Positions 36,344-44,336 of a stretch of DNA of 64,000 bases are shown one piece after another (the stretch's first letter is position 1; each line of letters opens with the position of its first letter). A program made the position numbers and the translations under genes. The notes under the pieces are model-generated. The model made no database searches. It saw nothing but the letters and a program-made list of their open reading frames with translations, and had not been told where the DNA came from. Source of the stretch: Caenispirillum bisanense (GTDB lineage Bacteria > Pseudomonadota > Alphaproteobacteria > Rhodospirillales > Rhodospirillaceae); contig NZ_OCNJ01000006.1 of NCBI RefSeq assembly GCF_900230255.1, forward strand, positions 124,001-188,000, given 5' to 3'.

Positions 36344-37686
36344 GTGCGGAACTCCATGGGAGGGGCGGCGAACGGCGGCGGTGGCGGCGCGGCCGGGCGC
36401 ACCGGCCGGGGCTGCTTGGGCCCGACGGAGGTGCGATGGCGGCGGGCCCGCAGGCCGACGGTGGCGGCATACAGGACGAAGGCACAGGCTCCGACCGCAC
36501 CGACGGCGCCGCCCAGGCGGGCGAGCAGCGGCAGGTCGAAGGCGGCGGCGACGGTGAGCAGACCCAGCGCCGCCGGATGGCACAGGGTGACGACGCGGAT
36601 CGGCAGGCTCCACTCCAGGGTCTTGGCCGATAGCGGCTTGGCGCAGGTGCGGACGGTATGCATGGAGGCGAGGAAGGGCAGGATGCGTTGCAGGATGCCG
36701 AGCAGCAGGGTGAGCAGCCAGCCCGGCAGCAACAGCACGGCGAACAGCGCCGGCGGCACCAGCCCGGCATAGGCGAGCCCGCCCGCCACCAGCGACGCCG
36801 GCAGCAGCACCCACGACAGCCGCACCAGCACGAAGGACGGGCCGAGCTTGCGGCGCAGGCGCTTGCCGACCGTCTTCACCATGAGGGCGACATGCAGGCC
36901 GCTCGCCACCAGCCCGCCCGCGAGGCCGACCCACACCAGCGGGTCGAAGCCGCCCAGCAGGCCGCCGGCGGCGGCGAGCAGAGAGACCGTCGCCAGCACC
37001 AGGGCGGGCCGACCGGCGCCGGGCTTGGGCGGCTCGGCGACGGCCAGCATGGGCACGAGCACATGGCTGAAGCCGATCACCAGGAACCCCATGAACCCAT
37101 AGGCGGCCACCACCAGATGCACCACGGCGGCGGCGGCGTGGTCGGGCAGCAGCGGCACCCGGTAGTCGTGGGCGAGCAGCAGGGCGAGAACCGCCAATGC
37201 GGCCAGCCACACCGCCGCCAGCGCCACCGCCGGCAGGGTGTCGACCAGACCGGCCGCGCGCCCCTTCACCAGCAGCCGCACCAGCAGCGCCGCAAAGCCG
37301 GTGAGGCCAAGCACCGCGGAGCCGGCACCGGCGATCAGCAGGGGGACCGAGTAGAGGGCGAAACCGGCCACCAGCACCACGCCGCCGCCCGCCGTCAGCG
37401 CGAGCACCAGGGCCGCCAGCGGCGTGCGCGGGGCGTCCTGCTGGGTGGTCACGGGCAGGATTTGCAGCAGGGCGCCCACCGCCGTCGTCACCAGCACGCC
37501 GAGGGTCAGGGCGTGCACGGCGGCGAGGCCGGGACCGGGACCACCGGCCGCCAGCACCTCGGCCGGGAAGACCGCCGCCAGCAGCCAGGCCGCCACGTGC
37601 GCCGTCACGGCCGTTCCGAAGAAGCCGATGGGCACCGCCGGATGCAGCAGCCGTTTCTCCGCCCCCGCCAGAGGCACGACCAACAT
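36340..37686 (-). CDS. NnrS-like/heme-copper-oxidase-subunit-like membrane protein
   Basis: 448 residues with about 12 hydrophobic helices. His-containing helices include HPAVPIGFFGTAVTAHVAAW, VHALTLGVLVTTAVGALLQILPV, GFSHVLVPM and LCHPAALGLL. The pattern recalls proteins related to NnrS or to cbb3 subunit I, but I do not see a complete set of family motifs. The C-terminus is Pro-rich. The ATG at 37686 shares its A with the DUF2249 stop (TGATG). Context suggests a role in nitrosative or low-oxygen stress. Confidence 0.7.
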   Translation of the reverse strand: MLVVPLAGAEKRLLHPAVPIGFFGTAVTAHVAAWLLAAVFPAEVLAAGGPGPGLAAVHALTLGVLVTTAVGALLQILPVTTQQDAPRTPLAALVLALTAGGGVVLVAGFALYSVPLLIAGAGSAVLGLTGFAALLVRLLVKGRAAGLVDTLPAVALAAVWLAALAVLALLLAHDYRVPLLPDHAAAAVVHLVVAAYGFMGFLVIGFSHVLVPMLAVAEPPKPGAGRPALVLATVSLLAAAGGLLGGFDPLVWVGLAGGLVASGLHVALMVKTVGKRLRRKLGPSFVLVRLSWVLLPASLVAGGLAYAGLVPPALFAVLLLPGWLLTLLLGILQRILPFLASMHTVRTCAKPLSAKTLEWSLPIRVVTLCHPAALGLLTVAAAFDLPLLARLGGAVGAVGACAFVLYAATVGLRARRHRTSVGPKQPRPVRPAAPPPPPFAAPPMEFRT

Positions 37687-38264
37687 CAGGCGGTCTCGTC
37701 GGGCACGAGGCGGAGGATCACGTGGCCGGGCTCGTCCGCCACGATGTCCCAGCTCCAGCCACGGTCCTCCAGTTCGGGGACGAGGTGGACCGGGAACTGC
37801 GGCACGTGGACGGTCAGCGGCTGGCTGTGCGCGCCGCCGTCGAGGAAGGCCAGCACGTCCAGCATGGGCCGCGGCGGCGGCAGGCCGCGCACGTCCAGGT
37901 GCAGGCCGTCGGCGTCCATCCAGAACTTGCGCGGCGGCTCGGCCGCCGGAGCCGGCGGCGCGGGCGACCGGGCGGCGGCACAGCCCCCGGCGCGGAAGAA
38001 GCGAACCCGGAAGCGGCCGTCGGCCAGCGGCTCGACGAAGCTCTCGAAGCCGTCGCCGGCCAGCAGGTCGCGCAGCGGCACGGGGTCGAAGGGCGCCACC
38101 ACCACCATGCCGCGCCCGGCGGGCACGGTGGCGGCGGTGCCGGTGAGGGTGGACAGCGGATCGCCGCCCTGGGCGAGCAGCCGGCCGACGTCGATCTCGG
38201 CGGCCGGATCGGCGTCGACGTCGGCGACCCAGGCGGGACGGGAGAGGGTGGAGGGGGTCATCAT
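37686..38264 (-). CDS. DUF2249-domain protein
   Basis: 192 residues with a tandem of small TusA-like DUF2249 domains. The first holds VVVAPFDPVPLRDLLAGDGFESFVE; the second has LHLDVRGLPPPRPMLDVLAFLDGG and ends GWSWDIVADEPGHVILRL. These domains often accompany hemerythrin and NnrS genes in denitrifiers; the biochemical role is unknown. Of three clustered ATGs, 38264 has the best-spaced GAGG. A TTGA-N6-TCAA box lies about 54 bases upstream, so this is probably the first gene of an Fnr/Dnr-controlled operon. Confidence 0.8.
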   Translation of the reverse strand: MMTPSTLSRPAWVADVDADPAAEIDVGRLLAQGGDPLSTLTGTAATVPAGRGMVVVAPFDPVPLRDLLAGDGFESFVEPLADGRFRVRFFRAGGCAAARSPAPPAPAAEPPRKFWMDADGLHLDVRGLPPPRPMLDVLAFLDGGAHSQPLTVHVPQFPVHLVPELEDRGWSWDIVADEPGHVILRLVPDETA

Positions 38265-38318
38265 CGGCATCCTCGTCGGAACATGCCGACACCATGCCGC
38301 CCCTTGGTCCGCCTGCCC

Positions 38319-38332
38319 TTGAGCTTGGTCAA
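38319..38332. promoter_or_regulatory. Fnr/Dnr-type operator ahead of the DUF2249-NnrS operon
   Basis: CCTTGA-GCTTGG-TCAAGG (38317-38334) is a perfect 6-bp inverted repeat with a six-base spacer, containing the TTGA-N6-TCAA core of the Crp/Fnr superfamily. It sits in the 86-base gap between the DUF2249 gene and the first regulator gene. Confidence 0.7.
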
Positions 38333-38350
38333 GGGCGGTGCGAAAGCCCC

Positions 38351-39070
38351 TCAGCCGGCGGTCATGTCCGCCTCGCCGAAGCTCGCGCAATAGGCGCGCA
38401 GCAGGGCTTCGTCCTCGACGATGACGTCGTCGCCCTCGCACTGCACGCCGGCCTCCACCAGCCGCCGCAGGGCGCGCGACAGGCTTTCCGGCTCGATGCC
38501 GATGCGGCTGGCGATGAGCTGCTTGCGCACCGGCAGCCGCCCCCTGCCCTTCCAGGCCTCCGACTCGATGAGCGACAGCAGGTAGGAGGCGAGGCGCTGG
38601 CTCGGGCTGTGGGCCTTCAGGTGGTGGATCTCGTGGATGAGAAAGACCTGGCGCGCCAGCAGGCTGTCGAGCATGTGGAAGCCGAGCGTCTGGTTCTCGC
38701 GCAGGGCCTTCATGAACAGCCGGCCGTCGATGCGGATGAGCGTCGTGCCGCCTTGCACCTCGGCATTCACCGGGAAACGCCCGGCGCCGAACAGGGCGGC
38801 CTCGGCGAAGGTCTCGCCGGTGCCGACGATGGTCACCAGGCTCTGGTCGCCCTCGGGGGTCAGGGCGAACAGGTGCACGGCGCCCTCGGCGACGGCGTAG
38901 AAGGCGTCGGCCTCGTCACCGGCGGAGAACAGCAGGCTCGCGTGCTCGTAGCGCCGCACCGAACCGGTCTGCGCCACCGCCTCCAACTCGGCATGGCCGA
39001 GGCGGGAGAACAGCGGCGCGTGCGGCAAGGCGCGCAGGTCGGCGGGCGTCAGGGGGCGGTTCTCGGCCAT
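38351..39070 (-). CDS. Crp/Fnr-family regulator 1
   Basis: 239 residues. The cNMP-type barrel occupies residues 15-130 (PLFSRLGHAELEAV, FSAGDEADAFYAVAEGAVHLF), followed by a dimer helix and the winged HTH LPVRKQLIASRIGIEPESLSRALRRL at the C-terminus. The recognition helix keeps E-x2-S-R, which reads TTGA half-sites in Fnr/Dnr. No N-terminal Cys cluster, so it is not an Fe-S FNR; a heme-binding NO sensor (Dnr-like) is possible. It starts one base after the stop of regulator 2. Confidence 0.88.
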   Translation of the reverse strand: MAENRPLTPADLRALPHAPLFSRLGHAELEAVAQTGSVRRYEHASLLFSAGDEADAFYAVAEGAVHLFALTPEGDQSLVTIVGTGETFAEAALFGAGRFPVNAEVQGGTTLIRIDGRLFMKALRENQTLGFHMLDSLLARQVFLIHEIHHLKAHSPSQRLASYLLSLIESEAWKGRGRLPVRKQLIASRIGIEPESLSRALRRLVEAGVQCEGDDVIVEDEALLRAYCASFGEADMTAG

Positions 39071-39071
39071 G

Positions 39072-39776
39072 TCAGAGATCCTCCTCCTCGGGCAGGAAGC
39101 CGGCGAAGTCGGCCAGCGCCTCCATGTCCGCCACCACGATGCGGTCGCGCCCGCCCGAGGTGACGCCGACGGGCGCCAGCTTGGCGATGGAGCGCGACAG
39201 GGTTTCCGGCGTCATGCCGAGCTTCTCGGCCACCACGCGCTTGCTGTAGGGCAGGTCGATCTCCGCCCGCCCCTCCTGCACCGGCGCCAGCTGCACCAGG
39301 AACATGGCGAGGCGCTGGGCCGTCGACTTCATCTTCAGCTCGGTGACCTGGTTGAGCAGGCCGCGCAGCGATCCGGTGACCGCCCCCATGACCGTCAGCA
39401 CCACGTCGTAGTTGCGGGCGAGCGCGGCGTTCAGCGCCTCGCCGGGAATGGCGAGCGCCTCCACCGTGTCCAGGGCGACCGCCGAGACGGTGTAGTCGCC
39501 GACGCCGGTCGCCGCCGTCTCGCCGATGAGGGTGCCGGGGCCGTGGATGTCGATGACGTGCTCGTCGCGGGCGGCCCGGCCCGGCAGGAAGACCTTCACG
39601 TAGCCCGACCGCACGGCATAGAGCGCCGCCGCCGGCGCCCCGCGCTCGATCAGCCGTTCACCCGGCGCGAAGGCACGCACCTCCGCCAGGCGGGCGATGG
39701 CGTCGCGCTCGGACTGCGGCAGCCGGGCGAAGAGGGGGGACTGCGCAAGGATCTGCGCGGCGTCGGCGACGGGCAT
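39072..39776 (-). CDS. Crp/Fnr-family regulator 2
   Basis: 234 residues with the same layout: barrel (PLFARLPQSERDAIARL, GAPAAALYAVRSGYVKVFLPG), long dimer helix (NQVTELKMKSTAQRLAMFLVQL) and HTH DLPYSKRVVAEKLGMTPETLSRSIAKL. The recognition helix E-x2-S-R matches TTGA binders. Cysteines are absent, which excludes an Fe-S sensor. MKSTAQRLAMFLVQL resembles Dnr/Nnr-type regulators. It is separated from regulator 3 by 29 bases. Confidence 0.88.
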   Translation of the reverse strand: MPVADAAQILAQSPLFARLPQSERDAIARLAEVRAFAPGERLIERGAPAAALYAVRSGYVKVFLPGRAARDEHVIDIHGPGTLIGETAATGVGDYTVSAVALDTVEALAIPGEALNAALARNYDVVLTVMGAVTGSLRGLLNQVTELKMKSTAQRLAMFLVQLAPVQEGRAEIDLPYSKRVVAEKLGMTPETLSRSIAKLAPVGVTSGGRDRIVVADMEALADFAGFLPEEEDL

Positions 39777-39805
39777 GAACAGCCTTTAGGATCTGTTTCC
39801 GGCCT

Positions 39806-40483
39806 TTAGTCTAATTCGGTTTCGCCTTCGGCGCCATGACAGAGCGTGCGAAGCGCGCCGAGGTTGTCGATGCGCACCTCCCGCCGCCGCACGTGGACGC
39901 CGTGGACCTTCAGGCGCTGGAACGCTCGTGACAGGTTCTCGGGTGCGAGCCCGACCGCACCGGCCACCACGTAGTGCGGCACGTCCAGGGTGAAGACGAC
40001 GGCGCCGCCGGCCGCCGCGGCCTCCGGCACCGCCGCCTCCGCCGCCTGCACCAGCCACGCGCAGAGACGCTGGGTCGGCGACAGGGCCTTCAGCTCGGCC
40101 AGCCGCCGCGCCATGATCCGCCAGCGGGCGCCGAGGGTGGCGAAGAGCGCGGTCAGGCGCTGCGGCTCGGCGGTCAGCAGGGCCATGAGGTTGCCGCGGG
40201 TGACCACCGCCAGATGGCAGTCGGTCAGCGCCTCGCCGTTCACCGGGTAGCGCTGCAGGCCGACCATGGCCGGCAGGCCGAACAGGTCGCCGGGGCCGAA
40301 GACGTGCAGCAGCGCTTCGCCGCCGCCCGAGTCGCCGACGAACAGCCGCACCCTGCCCTCGCGCAGCAGGAAGAAGCGGTCAGCCGGATCACCCTGGCCG
40401 AACAGCAGCGTGCCGGCGGGGATGAAGAGGTCGCTGCCGGCGGCGGCGAGGGTCTCGGCGACCTCGGGTGCGGCGGCGGTCAT
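39806..40483 (-). CDS. Crp/Fnr-family regulator 3
   Basis: 225 residues. The barrel has FIPAGTLLFGQGDPADRFFLLREGRVRLFVGD; the dimer helix includes ELKALSPTQRLCAWLVQ. The HTH is VPHYVVAGAVGLAPENLSRAFQRL, again with E-x2-S-R. An Ala-rich insertion (AAEAAVPEAAAAGG) lies between the dimer helix and the DNA-binding domain. No Cys cluster. Its ATG overlaps the stop of regulator 4, so the two are translationally coupled. Confidence 0.88.
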   Translation of the reverse strand: MTAAAPEVAETLAAAGSDLFIPAGTLLFGQGDPADRFFLLREGRVRLFVGDSGGGEALLHVFGPGDLFGLPAMVGLQRYPVNGEALTDCHLAVVTRGNLMALLTAEPQRLTALFATLGARWRIMARRLAELKALSPTQRLCAWLVQAAEAAVPEAAAAGGAVVFTLDVPHYVVAGAVGLAPENLSRAFQRLKVHGVHVRRREVRIDNLGALRTLCHGAEGETELD

Positions 40484-41145
40484 GCCGCCCCCTCCACCAG
40501 GGCCGACAGTCGACCGGGATCGGCGATGGCGACCAGCCGCCCGCGCACGCTGACCCCCGCCGGGCGCAGCAGGCGCAGCACCCGGCTCAGGCTCTGCTGC
40601 GTCATGCCGAGGTGGGCGGCGAGGGTCTTCTTGGCCATGGGGATGCGCACCTCCAGCGAGCCGTTGCGCGAGGCCGGCGGCAGGGCGAGCAGGTAGGCGG
40701 CGGTGCGCTGCACCACGGTGCGGCGGCGCATGGCCTCGGTCGCCCCGATGCAGCGGCGCAGCGCGACGGAGAGCAGCGCCACCAGCAGCAGCGCCACCTC
40801 GGCGTCGCGGCTGGCGAGGTCTTGCAGGCGGGCGGGATCGATCACCACCACCTCGCCGGCGGCGACGGCGGTGACGGCGACCGCGTGGTGCCCGTCGGCG
40901 GCCCAGTCGGGGAAGCCGATCAGGGCGCCGCGCATGAGTTCCTCCACCGGCACGGCCTCGGCGGCGAGCGGCACGGAGCAGAGGAACCGCCCGCTCAGCA
41001 CCAGATGCAGCGCCTCGACGGGCGCGCCGGCGGCGGCCAGCACGGTGCCGCGGGCGACCGGGCGGACGGTGCCGAGCGGCGCCAGCCGCCGCAGGGCGGC
41101 GGCGGTGACGGCGGCGTCGGACAGGCGTTCGAGGTCGATGGACAT
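40480..41145 (-). CDS. Crp/Fnr-family regulator 4
   Basis: 221 residues and the first gene of the four-regulator run. The barrel is divergent (GTVLAAAGAPVEALHLVLSGRFL, LMRGALIGFPDWAADG). The dimer helix holds RRRTVVQRTAAYLLALP and the HTH is IPMAKKTLAAHLGMTQQSLSRVLRLL. The recognition helix has Gln where the others have Glu, so DNA preference may differ. A TTGA-N6-TCAA box lies about 60 bases upstream of its ATG. Confidence 0.87.
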   Translation of the reverse strand: MSIDLERLSDAAVTAAALRRLAPLGTVRPVARGTVLAAAGAPVEALHLVLSGRFLCSVPLAAEAVPVEELMRGALIGFPDWAADGHHAVAVTAVAAGEVVVIDPARLQDLASRDAEVALLLVALLSVALRRCIGATEAMRRRTVVQRTAAYLLALPPASRNGSLEVRIPMAKKTLAAHLGMTQQSLSRVLRLLRPAGVSVRGRLVAIADPGRLSALVEGAA

Positions 41146-41202
41146 GACGGACCGGGGGTTCTTGAGCCTCGGCCCATGCTGCCCCAGCCGTCCCGCGCCG
41201 CC

Positions 41203-41216
41203 TTGACGCCGGTCAA
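41203..41216. promoter_or_regulatory. Fnr/Dnr-type operator ahead of the regulator operon
   Basis: CTTGAC-GCCG-GTCAAG (41202-41217) is a perfect inverted repeat with the TTGA-N6-TCAA core. It occupies the 77-base gap between kdgK and regulator 4 and suggests auto- or cross-regulation by the Crp/Fnr proteins encoded downstream. Confidence 0.7.
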
Positions 41217-41222
41217 GTCCGC

Positions 41223-42152
41223 TCAGGCGGAGGCCGCGCCCGCCATGGCCTCGCGCACTTCGGCGGCGGTCGGGATGGGTGCGACCGCGCCGTAGCCGCG
41301 GGTCGACAGCGCCGCCGCCACGTTGGCGTAGGCGGCCGCGGCGAACGGGTCGTCGCCGGCCACGATGCGCGCCAGGAACGCGCCGTCGAAGGTGTCGCCG
41401 GCGCCGGTCGCGTCCAGCGCCGTGACGCGGTGTACGGCCAGGCGGCGGCGGTCGTCCGGCGTCGCCACCATGACGCCGTCGCTGCCCATGGTGAGCGCCA
41501 CCATGCGGGCGCCGCGCGACAGGTAGTGGTCGCAGACGGCTTCCGGCGCCTCCAGGCCGGTCAGCAGGCGGGCGTCGTCGAGGCCCGGCAGCACGATGTC
41601 GGCCAGCGCCACCGCGCCGTCGATCACCGCCCGCGCCCGCGCCAGCGGCCACAGGGCGAGGCGCAGGTTGGTGTCGTAGGAGACGGTCACGCCGGCTTCC
41701 CGCGCCGTCTCCAGCGCGGCGAAGACGGCGTCGCAGGCCGAGGTGGAGATGGCCTGGCTGATGGCCGAGACGTGGAACACCGACGCCGACCGGATGAGGT
41801 CGAGCGGCAGGTCCGCGGGACCGAGGCGACTCGCCGCCGATCCGGCGCGGTAATAGGAGAACCGATGCCCGTCGGCGCCGTGGGAGACGAAGTAGATCCC
41901 CGTCGGCGCCGTCGGGTCGCGCCGCACATGGCTGACGTCCACCCCCTCGCGCCGCCACAGGGCGAGCAGCGAGTCGCCGAAGGTGTCGGCGCCGACGGCG
42001 CTGACGTAGGCCGTCGCGGCCCCCTGGCGGGCCGCCGCCACCACCGTATTGGACGTGTCGCCGCCGAAGCCGGGCGCGTACTCGCCACCGCCGGAGCGCG
42101 TCTGGTTCAGCTCCATCAAGGGTTCGCCCAAGGCGACGATCGGTCCGGTCAT
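41223..42152 (-). CDS. kdgK: 2-dehydro-3-deoxygluconokinase (PfkB family)
   Basis: 309 residues. It phosphorylates KDG to KDPG for the Entner-Doudoroff aldolase. PfkB motif 1 is APGFGGDTSNTVVAAARQG, and motif 2 with the catalytic Asp is LDATGAGDTFDGAFLARI. VSYDTNLRLALWPL and GIYFVSHGADGHRFSYYRAGSAA are typical of KdgK. It is divergent from the GntR regulator and its transporter/dgo operon, so it belongs to the same sugar-acid pathway. Confidence 0.9.
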   Translation of the reverse strand: MTGPIVALGEPLMELNQTRSGGGEYAPGFGGDTSNTVVAAARQGAATAYVSAVGADTFGDSLLALWRREGVDVSHVRRDPTAPTGIYFVSHGADGHRFSYYRAGSAASRLGPADLPLDLIRSASVFHVSAISQAISTSACDAVFAALETAREAGVTVSYDTNLRLALWPLARARAVIDGAVALADIVLPGLDDARLLTGLEAPEAVCDHYLSRGARMVALTMGSDGVMVATPDDRRRLAVHRVTALDATGAGDTFDGAFLARIVAGDDPFAAAAYANVAAALSTRGYGAVAPIPTAAEVREAMAGAASA

Positions 42153-42236
42153 GGCTGTTTCCTCGCGCTGGCCCGTCTGTTCTTGCTGCGGTGCAAAACT
42201 GACTTTCGCAGTGCAGTGTAAGACGTGTTTGCTCGT

Positions 42237-42249
42237 ATGTCTGACATAG
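42237..42249. promoter_or_regulatory. Palindromic operator for the GntR regulator
   Basis: TATGTC-T-GACATA is a perfect 6-1-6 palindrome in the 134-base divergent region, 38 bases before the gntR ATG. FadR-subfamily proteins bind short palindromes of this form. It lies between a weak TTTGCT (42229-42234) and TATGAA (42253-42258), which could be the gntR promoter. Confidence 0.5.
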
Positions 42250-42286
42250 TGTATGAAAGATTAACGCATCTTGAAAGACCGAACCG

Positions 42287-43183
42287 ATGCCAGCCTCACC
42301 GCCCCCCACCGGCACCACCGCCAGAGACCTCGGCAATCAGGTCGCCGAGCGTCTGGCCGTGGACCTGTTCGCCGGGCGGTATCCGCCGGGCGACCTGCTG
42401 CCCAAGGAGACGGAGCTGTGCGACACCTTCGGGGTGAGCCGGCCGTCGGTGCGGTCGGGCCTGCAGATCTTGGTCTCGCTCGGCATCGTGCGGCGCATCT
42501 CGGGCCATGGCACCGTGGTCGAGGAATACCGCGAGTGGAACATCCTCGATCCGCTGGTCACCCGCTGGATGGCGCAGCACGCCGCGCCCAATCCGCAGTT
42601 CATGGCCGAGATCTTCGAGTTCCGCCACGCTACCGAGCCCTTCATCTCCGCCGTCGCCGCCCGCAAGGCCACCGCCCGCGACCTGCTGGCCATGGAAGAG
42701 GCGTTCCAGGGAATGGAACGCATGGTGGGCGCCGTCGGTACCGGCGCGACGGACGACGCCGGCAAGTCGTTCAGCGACTACGACGTCGAATTCCACGCCG
42801 CCATCTACCGCGCCACCCACAACCTCGTGTGGGCGCAGCTCGCCCATATCCTGCGCCCGTCCATCATGCTGGTGGTGCGCACCTCCAACGAGACCGCCGA
42901 GGAGCTGCAGGACAGCCTCGGCCGTCACCGCCACCTGATGGAGTGCATCCGCCTGCGCCGGCCCGACGACGCCTTCGAGGCCGCCCGCAGCGTCATGGCC
43001 CGCACCGCCTTCGACCTGCACCTGCAGGACGCCGGCGAGGCCGACGATCCCGTTCTCGCCCACTGGAAGAAAGCGTTGCTTCCGGAGGGCCAGTCCGCCG
43101 CGCCCGGCGCCCCGGCGCCGGCGCCCGTTCCCATAAAGAGAAAAACCAGAGCCACGACAGGCAAGGACCAGGAGGAATCATGA
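42287..43183 (+). CDS. GntR-family (FadR subfamily) regulator of sugar-acid genes
   Basis: 298 residues. The N-terminal winged HTH has LGNQVAERLAVDLFAGRYPPGDLLPKE and FGVSRPSVRSGLQILVSLGIVRRISGHGTVV. The C-terminal all-helical FCD-type ligand domain has FEFRHATEPFISAVAARKAT and DVEFHAAIYRATHN with metal-binding histidines. The layout resembles DgoR/ExuR-type repressors. The end is a Pro/Ala and Lys-rich tail. Its stop overlaps the dctP start region, so it sits first in the operon it probably represses. Confidence 0.88.
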   Translation: MPASPPPTGTTARDLGNQVAERLAVDLFAGRYPPGDLLPKETELCDTFGVSRPSVRSGLQILVSLGIVRRISGHGTVVEEYREWNILDPLVTRWMAQHAAPNPQFMAEIFEFRHATEPFISAVAARKATARDLLAMEEAFQGMERMVGAVGTGATDDAGKSFSDYDVEFHAAIYRATHNLVWAQLAHILRPSIMLVVRTSNETAEELQDSLGRHRHLMECIRLRRPDDAFEAARSVMARTAFDLHLQDAGEADDPVLAHWKKALLPEGQSAAPGAPAPAPVPIKRKTRATTGKDQEES

Positions 43184-44232
43184 TGCTCAAGTCCCTCTCC
43201 CCGCGGACGACCGGAGCGGTCGCCGTCATCGCGCTCGCGACCGCTGTCGGCGTGTCGACGGTCGGCAGCAATGCCGCGCTGGCCGCCGAATACGAGTGGA
43301 AGTTCCAGACCTCGGAAACCTCCGGCGAGCCGCAGTACAAGCTGAAGCAGCAGTGGGCCGACAACGTCGCGACCATGTCCGGCGGCCGCATCAAGATCGA
43401 GATCCTGCCGACCGGCGCCGTCGTGCCGCACAACCAGACTCTGGAAGCCGTCGGCGCCGGCATCCTGCAGGGCCACATGACCGACCCGAGCTATTTCTCG
43501 GGCATGAACCCGGCCTTCTCCATGCTCGGCAACCTGGTCGGCGCCTGGGGCGACCCGCTGGAATTCCTGGAGTACATGAACCACGGCGGCGGCGAGGCCC
43601 TGTACAACGAGCTGGTGAACCCCTACGGCGTGCAGCTGGTGGGCGCGGCCGCCACCGGCCTCGAGAGCTTCCCGTCCAAGAAGCCCATCCGCTCGGTCGA
43701 TGACCTGAAGGGTCTGAAGCTGCGCGCGCCGGAAGGCATGGTCTACGACATCTTCTCCAAGGCCGGCGCCGCGCCGGTGAACCTGCCGGGCTCGGAAGTC
43801 TACACCGCGCTGGAAAAGGGCGTCATCGACGCCGCCGACTACACGGTCTTCGCCACCAACCAGGCGCAGGGACTGCACGACTTCGCCAAGTACCCCAACT
43901 ACCCCGGCTTCCACAGCCTGCCCATGGTCGCCATTTCCATGAACAAGCAGATCTGGGACGGCCTGCCGGACGACCTGAAGGCGATCCTCGAAACCTCCGT
44001 CGACGACCTCGCCTATACCATGGTGCTCGAACTGAAGAAGAACGACATCAAGGCGGTGCAGGAAGCTCGCAAGAACCCGGACATCGAGATCATCGACCTG
44101 CCGGCGGAAGAGCGGAAGAAGTTCCGCAACATCGCCAAGGAAGAGTGGAAGAACTGGGCGACCAAGAACGAGATGACCCAGAAGGTCTACGATTCCGTCA
44201 CCGCGTTCCTCACCGAACGCAACCTGATGTGA
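43183..44232 (+). CDS. TRAP transporter solute-binding protein DctP
   Basis: 349 residues. A signal peptide (to about residue 35, ...SNAALAAE) leads to a DctP-type periplasmic protein. Motifs are EWKFQTSETSGEPQYKLKQQWADNV, GLKLRAPEGMVYDIF with the conserved Arg that binds the carboxylate, and LPGSEVYTALEKGVIDAADY. The second of two adjacent ATGs is chosen for its seven-base distance from GGAGG. It delivers a sugar acid to the DctQM permease; galactonate or a related aldonate is likely from the downstream enzymes. Confidence 0.92.
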   Translation: MLKSLSPRTTGAVAVIALATAVGVSTVGSNAALAAEYEWKFQTSETSGEPQYKLKQQWADNVATMSGGRIKIEILPTGAVVPHNQTLEAVGAGILQGHMTDPSYFSGMNPAFSMLGNLVGAWGDPLEFLEYMNHGGGEALYNELVNPYGVQLVGAAATGLESFPSKKPIRSVDDLKGLKLRAPEGMVYDIFSKAGAAPVNLPGSEVYTALEKGVIDAADYTVFATNQAQGLHDFAKYPNYPGFHSLPMVAISMNKQIWDGLPDDLKAILETSVDDLAYTMVLELKKNDIKAVQEARKNPDIEIIDLPAEERKKFRNIAKEEWKNWATKNEMTQKVYDSVTAFLTERNLM

Positions 44233-44253
44233 TCCTCGCCGCGTGAGGGGGAT

Positions 44254-44283
44254 GCGGGGCGGCGCCGTCGGCAGCCGCCCCGC
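44254..44283. promoter_or_regulatory. Stable hairpin between dctP and dctQ
   Basis: GCGGGGCGGC (44254-44263) pairs perfectly with GCCGCCCCGC (44274-44283) around a ten-base loop; no T-tract follows. In binding-protein transporter operons such stems protect the upstream message, so that the binding protein is made in excess of the permease. Confidence 0.6.
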
Positions 44284-44336
44284 GCCGTCCGCGTTTCCGC
44301 TCCTACCACCCGGCGCGCCGAGCGAGGGCTACCGTC

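Noticed and set aside
38351-41145. Classical Fe-S FNR among the four regulators.
   Set aside because: None has the N-terminal cysteine cluster needed for a [4Fe-4S] sensor.
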